Shown here: piece after piece, positions 50,727 to 59,927 of the stretch
Layout: each line of letters starts with the position of its first letter
How positions within the stretch are numbered: the stretch's first letter is position 1
Assembly: GCA_023457715.1 (NCBI GenBank)
Contig: JAEWKR010000092.1
Span: forward strand, 12,067 to 76,066
Length of the DNA stretch: 64,000 bases
Origin: Verrucomicrobiota bacterium
GTDB taxonomy: Bacteria > Verrucomicrobiota > Verrucomicrobiia > Opitutales > Opitutaceae
Direction of reading: 5' to 3'
Notes under the pieces: generated by a model
Seen by the model: the letters and a program-made list of their open reading frames with translations, nothing else
Databases searched by the model: none
What the model was told of the DNA's origin: nothing
Position numbers and translations under genes: made by a program

Positions 50727-52725
50727 AGCCTCCTTCCACCAGCTGCAGATTATTTCGCGCTTCGACGTAGTCGGGCTTGATCGCCAGCGCGGCGCGGAAA
50801 CGTCCGGCGGCCTCCTCCTTTCGTCCCAGTCGTAGCAGGACGACGCCCGCATTGTTGTGCGACCGTTCGTACCGGGGATCGATCCGCAGCGAAGCATCGT
50901 ACGCCGCCAGCGCCGCGGGCAGATCGCTGGCGCGGAGGAGGGCGTTCCCGAGATTGTAGTGCGCCTCGGGCAGGGCCGGATCCAGTTCGAGCGCCCGACG
51001 CACGGCGGCCAGCGAATCGTCCACGCGGCCGAGGTTGAGCAGCGCGACAGCGCGGTTGTTATACGCCTTGGCGTAATACGGATTCTGACGGAGGGCCTCG
51101 TCCAGTGCGGCGATCGCCTCCTCGTTGCGCTGCAGCTTGAGGAAGGCCTCGCCGCGGTTGTAATGGGCGTCGGCGAAATTCGGCTTGTACTTCAGGGCCT
51201 GGTCGAAGGCCGCCAGGGCCGGTCCGGGCTGTTCCTGGCGCAGGTGGATCACGCCCCGGTTATTGTACGCATCCGCGTACTGTGGATTCAGGGCGAGCGC
51301 GCGCTCGAGATGCGGAATTGCCTCGTCCGTCCGGTCCAGTCGCAGCAGCGCATTGCCGAGATTATTTGCCGCGCGCGCGCTATCGGGGAGTTTCGCCACC
51401 GTATCGGTCCAGATGGAGAGTTCGCTCTGGAACGCGGGGTTGCGATCGAACGTCAGGAGTCCGAACGCGGCGGCCGCAAGGCTCACCGCCACCAGCCCGC
51501 GGCGTCCGGCGCCATGGACGGCGGTGACGGTAACCAGCACCAGCAGACCGGCCAGCGGGAGGTGCATCCGGTTTTCGGCGCAAGGCTGCTGGACGATGGG
51601 AATCACACTCGAAGTGGGGGAGAGGATGACAAAAAACCATGCTCCGCAGAACCCGGCGGGCGGACGGCGCCACACCGCCACGGCGGTGGCCAGCAGGGCT
51701 CCGCACAGGACCAACGCGCTCGGCAGGGCTTCGCGGAAGGTCTTCAGGTAGGTGGGTCCGTAATCGAAGATCAACGGGTGCGGCCACACCGAGAGCTGAA
51801 GGTACCGCACGACGGCCCGGCATTCGGTGAGCGCATACGAGTAGGCGCTCGGTCCGATGTCGAGGCCCACCCCGCGCGCCGAGAGCCGCGAGGTAAGCAT
51901 GAGCCAGGCGAGAAACAGCCAGGTGGCGGCCAGCCCCAGGTACAGCGGCCAATGGCGGCGCAGCGCCGTGGCGAAGCGGCCACTGACGAAGGTCCGGTCG
52001 TAAAGCAGGGCGATGGCCGGCGCAGTGACCATGCCTTCCTTCGTGGCCATGCCGAGCGCGCAGGCCGCGACCGCCGCCACCCCCCAGCCGGTCCGGACGC
52101 CGGACCCGGGAACGTCCGCGCGGGGGAGCGCGCGAACGAACGCGTACAACGTGAGCAGATACAGCACGGCCATGAGCCCTTCCGTGCGCTGCGCCACGTA
52201 GTCGACGACGTTGGGATGCACCGGATGGAGCGCCCAGAGCAGGGCCGCGGCGGCGGCGGTGAGGGTGGCGGCTCGCTCCGTCCGCGGCGCGCCGGAGGCG
52301 AAAAACGGCGGGCCGGCGGCGGGACGGCGCAGGGTCCGCCGCACGAGTCCGAACAGCAGCAGGGCCGCCGCGGCGTGAAGGACGACCGCCACCGCGTGGT
52401 ATCCACCGGGTCGGTACTCATGCACCGCATGGTTCAGGGCGTACGAGAGGTTGGCGAAGGGTCGTCCGCCCACCCCTGCCTCCACCGGCGGCGAAAGCAC
52501 CGCGCGCCAGTCGCTCAGCCGGCGGATCGAGCGGTTCTGCAGGATCGCGCCTTCGTCATCGAAGTAGAAGCTGCCCGGGAAGCTGTTGGCGTAGGCGAGC
52601 CCCACCGCCAGCAGAATGAGCACCACGGCCCAACCGGTCGTTCGCGGGGCGGAGGAGCCGGCCGGTGGCGTCGGCGAGCCGCCCGGCCGCGGTCGCGAGA
52701 GGGAAGTGGGAGGGTCGGCGCGCAA
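50725..52725 (-). CDS. TMTC-like membrane protein with C-terminal TPRs
   Basis: 666 residues. About nine to eleven membrane helices (35-430), with the luminal acidic motif SFYFDDEGAI near residue 53 and ALHPVHPNVVDYVAQRTEG, both typical of PMT/TMTC-type proteins. C-terminal third has about seven TPRs (ADAYNNRGVIHLRQEQPGPALAAFDQAL, YAKAYNNRAVALLNLGRVDDSLAAVRRAL). Family members are lipid-linked sugar transferases or regulators of them; enzyme activity here is inferred. Confidence 0.85.
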   Translation of the reverse strand: MRADPPTSLSRPRPGGSPTPPAGSSAPRTTGWAVVLILLAVGLAYANSFPGSFYFDDEGAILQNRSIRRLSDWRAVLSPPVEAGVGGRPFANLSYALNHAVHEYRPGGYHAVAVVLHAAAALLLFGLVRRTLRRPAAGPPFFASGAPRTERAATLTAAAAALLWALHPVHPNVVDYVAQRTEGLMAVLYLLTLYAFVRALPRADVPGSGVRTGWGVAAVAACALGMATKEGMVTAPAIALLYDRTFVSGRFATALRRHWPLYLGLAATWLFLAWLMLTSRLSARGVGLDIGPSAYSYALTECRAVVRYLQLSVWPHPLIFDYGPTYLKTFREALPSALVLCGALLATAVAVWRRPPAGFCGAWFFVILSPTSSVIPIVQQPCAENRMHLPLAGLLVLVTVTAVHGAGRRGLVAVSLAAAAFGLLTFDRNPAFQSELSIWTDTVAKLPDSARAANNLGNALLRLDRTDEAIPHLERALALNPQYADAYNNRGVIHLRQEQPGPALAAFDQALKYKPNFADAHYNRGEAFLKLQRNEEAIAALDEALRQNPYYAKAYNNRAVALLNLGRVDDSLAAVRRALELDPALPEAHYNLGNALLRASDLPAALAAYDASLRIDPRYERSHNNAGVVLLRLGRKEEAAGRFRAALAIKPDYVEARNNLQLVEGG

Positions 52726-52772
52726 GGAGGCGCGCAGTAGACCCGGTCACGTCCAAAACCGCTATGGGGGGC

Positions 52773-52789
52773 GCACCCCGGCGGGGTGC
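52773..52789. other. GC-rich hairpin between divergent genes
   Basis: GCACCCC (52773-52779) and GGGGTGC (52783-52789) with a 3-base loop in the 254-bp gap between the TMTC-like gene and the response regulator. A second small inverted repeat TGGGT-ATAG-ACCCA is at 52880-52893, and TATGAT (52918-52923) could be a -10 for the regulator gene, although no good -35 is seen. Confidence 0.3.
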
Positions 52790-52979
52790 CCTGGACTTCC
52801 GGGCGGGGCTGGCGTCGCGCCGCAGGAAGACAAGCCAAACGTGCGGGGTCGACCGGGGGTCCTGGGCCCTATTCCGAAGTGGGTATAGACCCAAGGGCGG
52901 AAAGGCGGGGGACCGGCTATGATAGGCCCACGTGGTCGCCAATCTCCCGTCCCTAAACGAACTTACAACCGTCTCACTC

Positions 52980-53540
52980 ATGTCCACCGTCACCCTCCAT
53001 GAGTCTGCTTCCGAAGTCGCTTCCCTCGCGGCCCGTGCGTCGCTGCCCCTCGGAGCGTCGCCGCTCGCGGCGGCGACCGCTCACGTCCTCCCCCCGGTTG
53101 CTGCTGTTACCCCGTCGGGTGGCGGTCTCGCGCCGATCCTCGTGGCGGACGACGACCCCGATGACCGGTACTTTATCCGCCGCCTGATCACCAAGACGGG
53201 CACCGAGCACCCGATCCGCACCTTTGAGGACGGCAGCGAAGTGGTGAACTACCTTGGGGCGATCGCCGCCGGCGGCCCTGACGTGCGTCGTCTCGCGCCG
53301 AAGCTGCTTTTTCTCGATCTGAAGATGACGGGCCTCGGCGGCTTCGGCTTCCTGGAGTGGGCGAGGGCGCAGAAGTCCGCACTGCCGATGACGATCGTGG
53401 TCCTCTCCAACTCCGCCGAGCCCGCTGACATGGCGCAAGCGATGGCCCTCGGCGCGCATCGTTACCTGGTCAAGTACCCGAGTGTAAACACCTTCGGGAC
53501 CATCATTCGCAGCGTTTATCCACTGCCGCTGGTGAAGTAA
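52980..53540 (+). CDS. Single-domain response regulator
   Basis: 186 residues. The receiver domain fills about 52-182: acidic pocket DDDPDD (from Asp58), phosphoacceptor Asp113 in FLDLKMTG, and Lys165 in YLVKYPS; the Ser/Thr site is LSNSA. No output domain. An Ala/Ser/Pro-rich N-terminal extension of about 50 residues is unusual. Such Rcp1-like regulators usually pair with phytochrome-type or hybrid histidine kinases; none is nearby. ATG 52980 preferred over GTG 52932. Confidence 0.9.
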   Translation: MSTVTLHESASEVASLAARASLPLGASPLAAATAHVLPPVAAVTPSGGGLAPILVADDDPDDRYFIRRLITKTGTEHPIRTFEDGSEVVNYLGAIAAGGPDVRRLAPKLLFLDLKMTGLGGFGFLEWARAQKSALPMTIVVLSNSAEPADMAQAMALGAHRYLVKYPSVNTFGTIIRSVYPLPLVK

Positions 53541-53545
53541 CAGAA

Positions 53546-53626
53546 GTGAGGGTGAGAGTGAGAGTGAAAGCGCGCTACCGCACGTTCACTCTCACCTTCC
53601 CTTTCCCTTTCCATTTCCCTCTCACT
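53546..53626. repeat. Hexamer palindrome (GTGAGA / TCTCAC) between convergent genes
   Basis: Arm 1: four hexamers near GTGAGA (53546-53569). Arm 2: seven hexamers near CTCACC/TTCCCT (53585-53626). The stop codon of the GH1-RmlD gene (53622-53624) lies in the last hexamer. Same design as the heptamer palindromes but with a 6-bp unit. Confidence 0.85.
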
Positions 53627-55838
53627 CGGCGGCTTGGGAACGCAAGGCGGGTGCGTGCGCCAAGTAGCGCGCCAACGCGTGTTCCAGACTGGGGAGCAAC
53701 TGGCCGCGTTCGCTGCCAAGCACCGAGTATCGCGGGCGCGCGGCAATCCAGCCAAGGTCGGCCGCCGAGGCGCGCACGATCCGCTCCCGGGGAAGCCCTG
53801 CGGCCTCCGCAAGCCGCACGGCCCAGTCGTACCAGGAAACGGCCCCGACGTTGGCGAGATGCCAGAGTCCGGTTTCACCGTCGATCAGCAGGTCCAGGGC
53901 GGTGTTGACCAGGTCCGGTACGTAGGTCGGGGAGACCACCTGATCCGTCGCCGCCAGCACCCGTTCGCCGGCCGCCAGCGCCCGCAGGACCAGCGTGGCG
54001 AAATTAAAGTCGTCCCACGGGCCGAACAGTGCGCTCGTTCGCACGATCAGGGCGCCGGGGTGCCGCGCGGTGACTTCGCCTTCGGCCAGGTGTTTGGTGC
54101 GGCCATAGCAGTTAATGGGATTCGGGGGGTCGCTCTCGACGTAAGGCCGCGAACCCTCGCCGTCGAAAACCAGGTCGCTGGAGAAGGTCAGATAGGGGAC
54201 CCCGAGCGCGGCGCAGGCGCCGGCCAGATTGGCGGCGCCGTGGGTGTTCGTGGCGACGCAGCCGGCCCGGTCGTGCTCGGCGGCATCTACTTTAAGATAG
54301 CCGGTGCAATTGACCACCGCCCAGGGGCGAAGGGTCTCGAGCACCTTTCGGGTCAGTTCCGGCTGCTCCACGTCGAGCTGCTTCCGACGCAAGGAGACCG
54401 CCGGCAATCCGCGGAGGGCACAGAGGCGGGCAAACGCCCGCCCAAGCGTTCCATTGGCCCCCGCCACCAGGAGCGGGCGGCCCTCCGGCGCCGGTTCCCG
54501 GGCGTGGGCCGTGCCAGCGCCGGTCCGCGGCGCCGAAACCGGCTCGTATTCCAGCCGGACGGGCCGACGCCACCAACCGGGCGCCTGCAACACGGGATGG
54601 CCCGGCATGACCCCGCGGCCGAGCTCGGCCAGCATCGCCCCCACGGCGGTGCGTCGTGGCTTTGGCCCGCGGACATCGAAGGCGCCGGACTCGTAGTGCC
54701 CGCGGGAGTGAACCAGGAGTGAGTCCCAATCGAAGGAGCCCAGCAGGGCCCAGGCCGTGAGCGCGCGGACGTCCACGCCATCGGCGCGGGCCGCCTCGGC
54801 CTCTCGCCAAGCCTCGGCGAGCCAGCGCATCTGCTCTTCCCGGGTGCACGCCAATTGCACTTCGGTCATCGCCAGCGGCCGGCGGTAGCGGGCCCACAGC
54901 TCCCGGAGCAGTCCGCCGAAGCCGACCAGCCCCTCCGCCCGTACGCGGACGGCTTCGACATCAGCATACGCTTCGCGCTCATTTCCGCCGTGCGTGCACT
55001 GCGGGTAGCGCTCGAGCCGCTCGTCGAGGAACCGCTCGCTGGTCACATAATGATTCATGCCGAGGATATCCGGCGGGCATGGGTCGTCGACGAAGCTCTC
55101 GAGCGCGGCGGGCGAAACGCCGCACCGGAGCAGGTGGGCGTGGACCGGATGCCTTGGGTCGACGCGGCCACAGAGCACATCGAAGGTGATCCAGCGGCGC
55201 TCGTTCTCGTACTCGGCCTGATAGGCCAGCGGCTGCGTGCTGTGCGTTTTGCCGACGTCCTCGGTCTGCACGAGCCGGGCCTGCGGGTTGACCTCGCGGA
55301 TCGCTTTCATCGCGGCCCGGGTGGCGAGGCATTGGTTCAGGAAACACCGTCCGAAGGTGCCCACGTCGGTCCCATGGGGATGCCACAGTCCGTACAACCC
55401 GGCGAAACGCGCGGTTGTCCCCGGTTCGTTCACGGGCGTGTAGGCATCGATCCAGGGGTAGCGCTCCGCCACGCGTCGCGCATGGGCCACGAAACCGTCA
55501 ACGAAGTCCGGGTCGAGCAGTCCTCCCGGGAGCGGCCCCCCGCCATGATGAAGCAGCCCAACGATCGGACGGATGCCCAGCTCGCGCAGGCGTTGCAGCC
55601 TTTCGTCGGCCCAGCCCCAGTCGACCGAGGTGGCGGGAAAAGGGTCGTCCCACAGGAGCGGGTATCGCAGGGCGCGCAGCCCGAGAGTGGCGAAGGCCTT
55701 TAGATCCTCCGGCCGGTTCCGGTGGCCGGTCAACTGGAGCTGGTCCCGGACCTCGTTGCCGATGCGAACGACCGATGCCTCGATGCCGCCCCAGAGTTCG
55801 AGCGGATGGGTGGGTGCGTGGGTCGTGGGTTGGGTCAT
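53622..55838 (-). CDS. GH1-like domain fused to RmlD-like dTDP-4-dehydrorhamnose reductase
   Basis: 738 residues from ATG 55838. Residues about 10-420 resemble family 1 glycoside hydrolases: DAYTPVNEPGTTARFAGLYG (acid/base Glu) and LAMTEVQLAC (nucleophile Glu). Residues about 455-735 are an RmlD-type SDR: LLVAGANGTLGRAFARLCALRG (NAD(P)H site), SSDLVFDGEGSRPYVESDPPNPINCYGRTKHLAE (YxxxK). Such fusions occur in several phyla with unclear function, perhaps in surface-glycan synthesis. The chosen start has GAGGA upstream and lies 9 bases from the GH2 stop. Confidence 0.88.
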   Translation of the reverse strand: MTQPTTHAPTHPLELWGGIEASVVRIGNEVRDQLQLTGHRNRPEDLKAFATLGLRALRYPLLWDDPFPATSVDWGWADERLQRLRELGIRPIVGLLHHGGGPLPGGLLDPDFVDGFVAHARRVAERYPWIDAYTPVNEPGTTARFAGLYGLWHPHGTDVGTFGRCFLNQCLATRAAMKAIREVNPQARLVQTEDVGKTHSTQPLAYQAEYENERRWITFDVLCGRVDPRHPVHAHLLRCGVSPAALESFVDDPCPPDILGMNHYVTSERFLDERLERYPQCTHGGNEREAYADVEAVRVRAEGLVGFGGLLRELWARYRRPLAMTEVQLACTREEQMRWLAEAWREAEAARADGVDVRALTAWALLGSFDWDSLLVHSRGHYESGAFDVRGPKPRRTAVGAMLAELGRGVMPGHPVLQAPGWWRRPVRLEYEPVSAPRTGAGTAHAREPAPEGRPLLVAGANGTLGRAFARLCALRGLPAVSLRRKQLDVEQPELTRKVLETLRPWAVVNCTGYLKVDAAEHDRAGCVATNTHGAANLAGACAALGVPYLTFSSDLVFDGEGSRPYVESDPPNPINCYGRTKHLAEGEVTARHPGALIVRTSALFGPWDDFNFATLVLRALAAGERVLAATDQVVSPTYVPDLVNTALDLLIDGETGLWHLANVGAVSWYDWAVRLAEAAGLPRERIVRASAADLGWIAARPRYSVLGSERGQLLPSLEHALARYLAHAPALRSQAAE

Positions 55839-55846
55839 CAGGGTCC

Positions 55847-58675
55847 TCACCGATCCCATTCCACAATCACCGTGGGGCAGATCGGAAAGCGGCCGGCATC
55901 GTAATCGTACACCGTCAGCCCTCCCACCAGAGCGGCGCCGGCGGGGACGGCACAGCGAAAGCGCAGCTCTCCGCTTCCCGCCGACTCTTCCGCCACCCGT
56001 TGCAAGGAGCCGTCCTCCAGCGTCGCCCGCATGAGGTAACCGTACGCCCCCAGCCCCCCGCGGAGATAGCTCAACGCTCCGCGGGCATCATGGGGATGAT
56101 CGGGCAGCAGCACCCGATGCACACACAGGTCATTGATCAGCAGCTCGAAGGACGTCGGCTGTTTGTGCGCGCTCGTCTGCTGCGTCCCTTCACGCCGGGC
56201 GGACACCTCGCAGAGCACCCGGATCCGCCGGGCTCCACGCAGCGAGCGCAGGGCGTCGTCCGCGAACACCCATTCGAAGTACCCGCTGCCGCGGCCATAG
56301 CAGAACCCCAGCCGTTCCGCCTCCTCGTGCGTCGAACCCGGCTGCGACCATTCCTCCGACCGCCATTGGTGCACGGCCTGGCGCAGGATGAGCGAGCCGT
56401 CGCGTTCCTCGCGGGCGGGCGGGCGGCCCGTCGTGACGAAGTGCTGGATGAAATTGGAGGCAATCGGCTCGCCGGTGGGGCTGACGGCTGCGACCGCAAA
56501 GGTGCACAGCATCGGCTCCGCGGGCGCCGTCAACGCGATGCGTTGCGCCAGCTCCACGTGATGGTGCGGGAAGTCAATGTCGGCCCGCCCTCGGGCGAGG
56601 GACGAGTGGACGGTTCCGAGCGTGTCGATTCCCGAATACAGCCACTGGAGCATTACGTTGTCCCGACGGCGCCGCGAGAAGTGCGACGAGAACACGTCGA
56701 TCTCCATCGTATCCCCGGGAGCGTAGGCCTTGATCGGCGCGGCATCGATCGGCAGCACATCGCCCTGGTTGATGAGGGTGGGGTGGTACCCGAGTTCCTT
56801 GGGCGTGCGGTCGTACGTGAGCAGTCCGTTGTACTCCCATTCGACGTCCGTCAGCTCGGTGTAGATGTACGCCGACAGCTGCGGATGCCGGCGCAGTTCG
56901 TTGGTGAGGAATTTGAACGACCAGCTGGCGTCGCGGTTTCCGTCCAGGGCTCCGATGCCACCGTACTCGCTGTTGATCAGCGGGGCGTTCTGCTGCTGGA
57001 AGCCCTCGATGTAATTGAAACTGGAGCCGCGGTAGGACCGGGAGACGACATTCTGGATGTGCTCCCGGGCCCGGTAGTATTCATCGATGTAGAAATGCCA
57101 GGAGTTGATGTCCGTGTCGATGTGCCCGTAGGCGGTCAGATGCTCCCACACGACGACACTCATGTCCTCGATCAACCGGGTGCCATCGAGGGTTTTCGCG
57201 ATCTCCCACATCCGGTGCACCCACTGGAACGAGGTGTGATTCTCCAGCTTTTCCTTCACCGCCTCGGGGCTCGGATTCTTTCCGGCATCGGGTCCGATCA
57301 ACTTCATCAGTTCCGTCTGGCCCCCGAAACCCCAGGTTTCGTTGAAGAGACACCAGGCAATGATCGACGGGTGGTTGAAATCGCGCTGGATGCCCGCCCG
57401 CATCATCTCCTCGAAGCGGCGGCGGCCCAGCGGCGTGTCGCCGCCTTCGCCGAAGTTCGGCAGGTCCTGCATCAACAGGATGCCCAGGGTGTCCGCGTAG
57501 TAGAGCAGGATCGGGTCATCCAGCTTGATGTGGACACGGAGGAAATCGAAACCGGATTCCCGCGCGAAGAGGATGTCGTTGCGCAGCGTCCGCGCCTCCG
57601 TCGCGGTGTAGATGCCGTCGCAATGATAGGACTGGTACAGCGCGCCCCGGAGATAGATCGGCTTGTTGTTCAGGCACAGCATCGCCGGCGCATTCGCATC
57701 CGTCGAGGGCATCGTGCTGATCTTCCGCATGCCGAAGTAGGAGTGCACCGCGTCGAACTCGCCCTCGTCGCTCGTGATGCGGTAGACGACGCGGTAGAGC
57801 TGGGGATTGCTCGGGTCCCACAGCGAAATCGGGTCCATTTCCGAATGCCCGGTGGCCACGTCCGCATACAGCTTGAGCGAGACCCGGTGCGGTGAGGCGT
57901 CCGGCGGCACGATGTCCACGACCACCTCCATGTCGTCCGTGGTGTTGCGGCAGAACACTTCGAATTTCGCGCGTCCCGTGTCGATGTCGGTGATGACGCG
58001 GAAATGCGTGATGTGCGTGTGATGCCGGGGTTCGATGAACACCGTCTGCCAGATTCCGCTCGTCGTGGTGTACCAGCCCCACTGCTTGCCGACCGGCTGC
58101 TCGCGGTTGTCCATCGGATCCTCCACCCGGATCACGATCAGGGCGCGCCGGCGGCCGTCCGCGTCGGGCGCCCCCAGCGCGTCCGTCAGGTCGAACTCGA
58201 AGGGAACGTAGCCGCCTTCGTGACGGCCCAGATGCACGCCGTTGCACCAGGCATCGGTGCAGAAGTCGGCGGCGCCGACGGTCATCACGACCCGCTTCTT
58301 CCGCCACGCGGCGCCGGCGGGGATTTCGACCCAGCGGCGGTACCAGCCGACCTCGTAACGCGGCGCGGCGCGGTGATTCTCGCGCGTGACCTCGAGCGGA
58401 TTGACGAAGACGCGGGTGGAAAAGTAGTTCTCGTCACCGGCGGAATCGCCTTCGCCCCAGGCGGCCAGCGATTCCCAGCAGAAGGGGACGACAATCTGCT
58501 CGCGCCAGTCCGGGCCGCCGGTTTCGAACCAGCGCTCGTCCCCCCCCCGCCGCTCGGGGTCGAAACGAAACTGCCAGTGTCCGTTTAGATTGAGCCAGTC
58601 GACGCCCTCGATGTGACCGCGCTGCCGGTCGGGCCGTGGGTACTCAGGTCGTGGGATCGAGGAACAGGGAAACAT
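55847..58675 (-). CDS. GH2 glycoside hydrolase
   Basis: 942 residues: sugar-binding jelly-roll (about 20-220) with WYRRWVEIPAGAAWRKKRVVMTVGAADF, an immunoglobulin-like linker, then a TIM barrel. Acid/base Glu446 in WCLFNETWG and nucleophile Glu570 in INSEYGGIG follow the GH2 pattern. A C-terminal extension of about 230 residues is unassigned. No signal peptide, so probably cytoplasmic. Substrate could be a beta-galactoside, beta-glucuronide or related; not readable. It is upstream of the GH1-RmlD gene and probably co-transcribed. Confidence 0.92.
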   Translation of the reverse strand: MFPCSSIPRPEYPRPDRQRGHIEGVDWLNLNGHWQFRFDPERRGGDERWFETGGPDWREQIVVPFCWESLAAWGEGDSAGDENYFSTRVFVNPLEVTRENHRAAPRYEVGWYRRWVEIPAGAAWRKKRVVMTVGAADFCTDAWCNGVHLGRHEGGYVPFEFDLTDALGAPDADGRRRALIVIRVEDPMDNREQPVGKQWGWYTTTSGIWQTVFIEPRHHTHITHFRVITDIDTGRAKFEVFCRNTTDDMEVVVDIVPPDASPHRVSLKLYADVATGHSEMDPISLWDPSNPQLYRVVYRITSDEGEFDAVHSYFGMRKISTMPSTDANAPAMLCLNNKPIYLRGALYQSYHCDGIYTATEARTLRNDILFARESGFDFLRVHIKLDDPILLYYADTLGILLMQDLPNFGEGGDTPLGRRRFEEMMRAGIQRDFNHPSIIAWCLFNETWGFGGQTELMKLIGPDAGKNPSPEAVKEKLENHTSFQWVHRMWEIAKTLDGTRLIEDMSVVVWEHLTAYGHIDTDINSWHFYIDEYYRAREHIQNVVSRSYRGSSFNYIEGFQQQNAPLINSEYGGIGALDGNRDASWSFKFLTNELRRHPQLSAYIYTELTDVEWEYNGLLTYDRTPKELGYHPTLINQGDVLPIDAAPIKAYAPGDTMEIDVFSSHFSRRRRDNVMLQWLYSGIDTLGTVHSSLARGRADIDFPHHHVELAQRIALTAPAEPMLCTFAVAAVSPTGEPIASNFIQHFVTTGRPPAREERDGSLILRQAVHQWRSEEWSQPGSTHEEAERLGFCYGRGSGYFEWVFADDALRSLRGARRIRVLCEVSARREGTQQTSAHKQPTSFELLINDLCVHRVLLPDHPHDARGALSYLRGGLGAYGYLMRATLEDGSLQRVAEESAGSGELRFRCAVPAGAALVGGLTVYDYDAGRFPICPTVIVEWDR

Positions 58676-58767
58676 GGGAGGCGAAGGTGGACGCCTTGCG
58701 GTCGCATTGCACCGTTCAGACCAAAACGCGGATCAAGAGCGGCCTGGTTCAAACCGGACCGCTCCGA

Positions 58768-58805
58768 GCTCAAATTTCAAATTTCGAAGCTCGAATCTCA
58801 AAGTC
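58768..58805. repeat. Short heptamer array (ATTTCAA-type) between GH2 and glf
   Basis: Five degenerate heptamers near ATTTCAA/ATCTCAA just before the glf stop codon. Same unit as the arrays at 19749-19900, 33077-33107 and 44294-44410. The rest of the 130-bp gap shows nothing recognisable. Confidence 0.6.
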
Positions 58806-59927
58806 CTAGGCCATGGCCATGGCGCGCGCGCCGCGTTTCTGGCCGCTGATCTTCGAGTAGAGCGTGAGCGCCTGGCCGACGACCTGGTCCATGTTGTAGT
58901 AACGGTAGGTGGCCAGCCGGCCCACGAAGTGAACCTCCGGATGAGCCTCCGCGAGCGCCTGATATTTTTTGTAGAGAGCCGCGTTGTCGGGACGCGGGAT
59001 GGGATAGTAGGGATCGCCCTCCGCCTTCGGGAACTCGTAAACGATGCTGGTCAGCGGGTGCTCCTGGCCGGTCAGGTATTTGAACTCCGTGATCCGGGTG
59101 TAGGCGTAGTCGTTCGGGTAGTTCACCACCGGAGCCGATTGGAAGACCGCTTTGTGGTGGGTCTCGTGCTTGAACTCGAGGGAGCGATACGGCAGCGGTC
59201 CGTACTGGTAGTCGAAGTACTCGTCGATCGGCCCGGTGAAGATCAGCTCGCCGAAGTTCACCTCGTTCACGACATCGCGATAATCCGCGTTGAGCATGAT
59301 CGTGATGTTCTCGTGATCGAGCATGTTCTCGAACATGTGCGTGAACCCGTAGGCGGGCATCGCCTGGTAACTATCCACGAAGTACCGGTCGTCGCGGTTG
59401 AACCGGACCGGCACCCGGGCCGTCACCTGGGCATCCAGCTCCGACGGATCGAGTCCCCACTGCTTCCGGGTGTAGCCGCGGAAGAATTTTTCGTAGAGCT
59501 CCTGTCCGACCGAGCCCACGACCACGTCCTCCGAGGTCTTGATGAATTCGCGCTTGAGCGCCACCGACGCGAGGTAGTCCTTCATGCCCTGCGGCGTCAG
59601 ATCCATCCCGTAGAGGGAATTGATCGTGTCCAGGTTGATCGGAATGGGCACGAGCTGGCCGTCGACCGCGGCCTTGACCCGGTGCTGGTACTGGCGCCAC
59701 GGGGTGAACTTGGAGAGATGGTTGAAGATCTCCTCGGAGTTCGTGTGGAAGATGTGGGGGCCGTACTTGTGAATCAGGATGCCGTGCTTGTCGTAGCAAT
59801 CGTAGGCATTGCCGCCGATGTGATTTCGACGGTCGATGATCAGCACCTTCTTGTCGGAGCCCCGGGCGAGGCGTTCGGCCAGGACGGAGCCGGCGAAGCC
59901 GGCGCCGACGATGAGATAATCAAACAT
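58806..59927 (-). CDS. glf: UDP-galactopyranose mutase
   Basis: 373 residues, standard length. FAD-binding MFDYLIVGAGFAGSVLAERLA, then RRNHIGGNAYDCYDKHGILIHKYGPHIFHT, and the C-terminal VHFVGRLATYRYYNMDQVVGQAL are diagnostic. It interconverts UDP-galactopyranose and UDP-galactofuranose for surface glycans. ATG 59927 chosen from the family start; the longer Pro-rich reading is the next gene's sequence in another frame. Overlaps the glycosyltransferase stop by 8 bp. Confidence 0.97.
   Translation of the reverse strand: MFDYLIVGAGFAGSVLAERLARGSDKKVLIIDRRNHIGGNAYDCYDKHGILIHKYGPHIFHTNSEEIFNHLSKFTPWRQYQHRVKAAVDGQLVPIPINLDTINSLYGMDLTPQGMKDYLASVALKREFIKTSEDVVVGSVGQELYEKFFRGYTRKQWGLDPSELDAQVTARVPVRFNRDDRYFVDSYQAMPAYGFTHMFENMLDHENITIMLNADYRDVVNEVNFGELIFTGPIDEYFDYQYGPLPYRSLEFKHETHHKAVFQSAPVVNYPNDYAYTRITEFKYLTGQEHPLTSIVYEFPKAEGDPYYPIPRPDNAALYKKYQALAEAHPEVHFVGRLATYRYYNMDQVVGQALTLYSKISGQKRGARAMAMA

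Noticed and set aside
50857..52740. A 627-codon open frame opposite the TMTC-like gene
   Set aside because: Low-complexity Arg/Gln/Gly composition; the minus-strand TPR and membrane pattern is decisive.
55415..57895. An 826-codon open frame on the plus strand opposite the GH2 gene
   Set aside because: Antisense of GH2 catalytic-domain sequence whose residues are clearly conserved on the minus strand.
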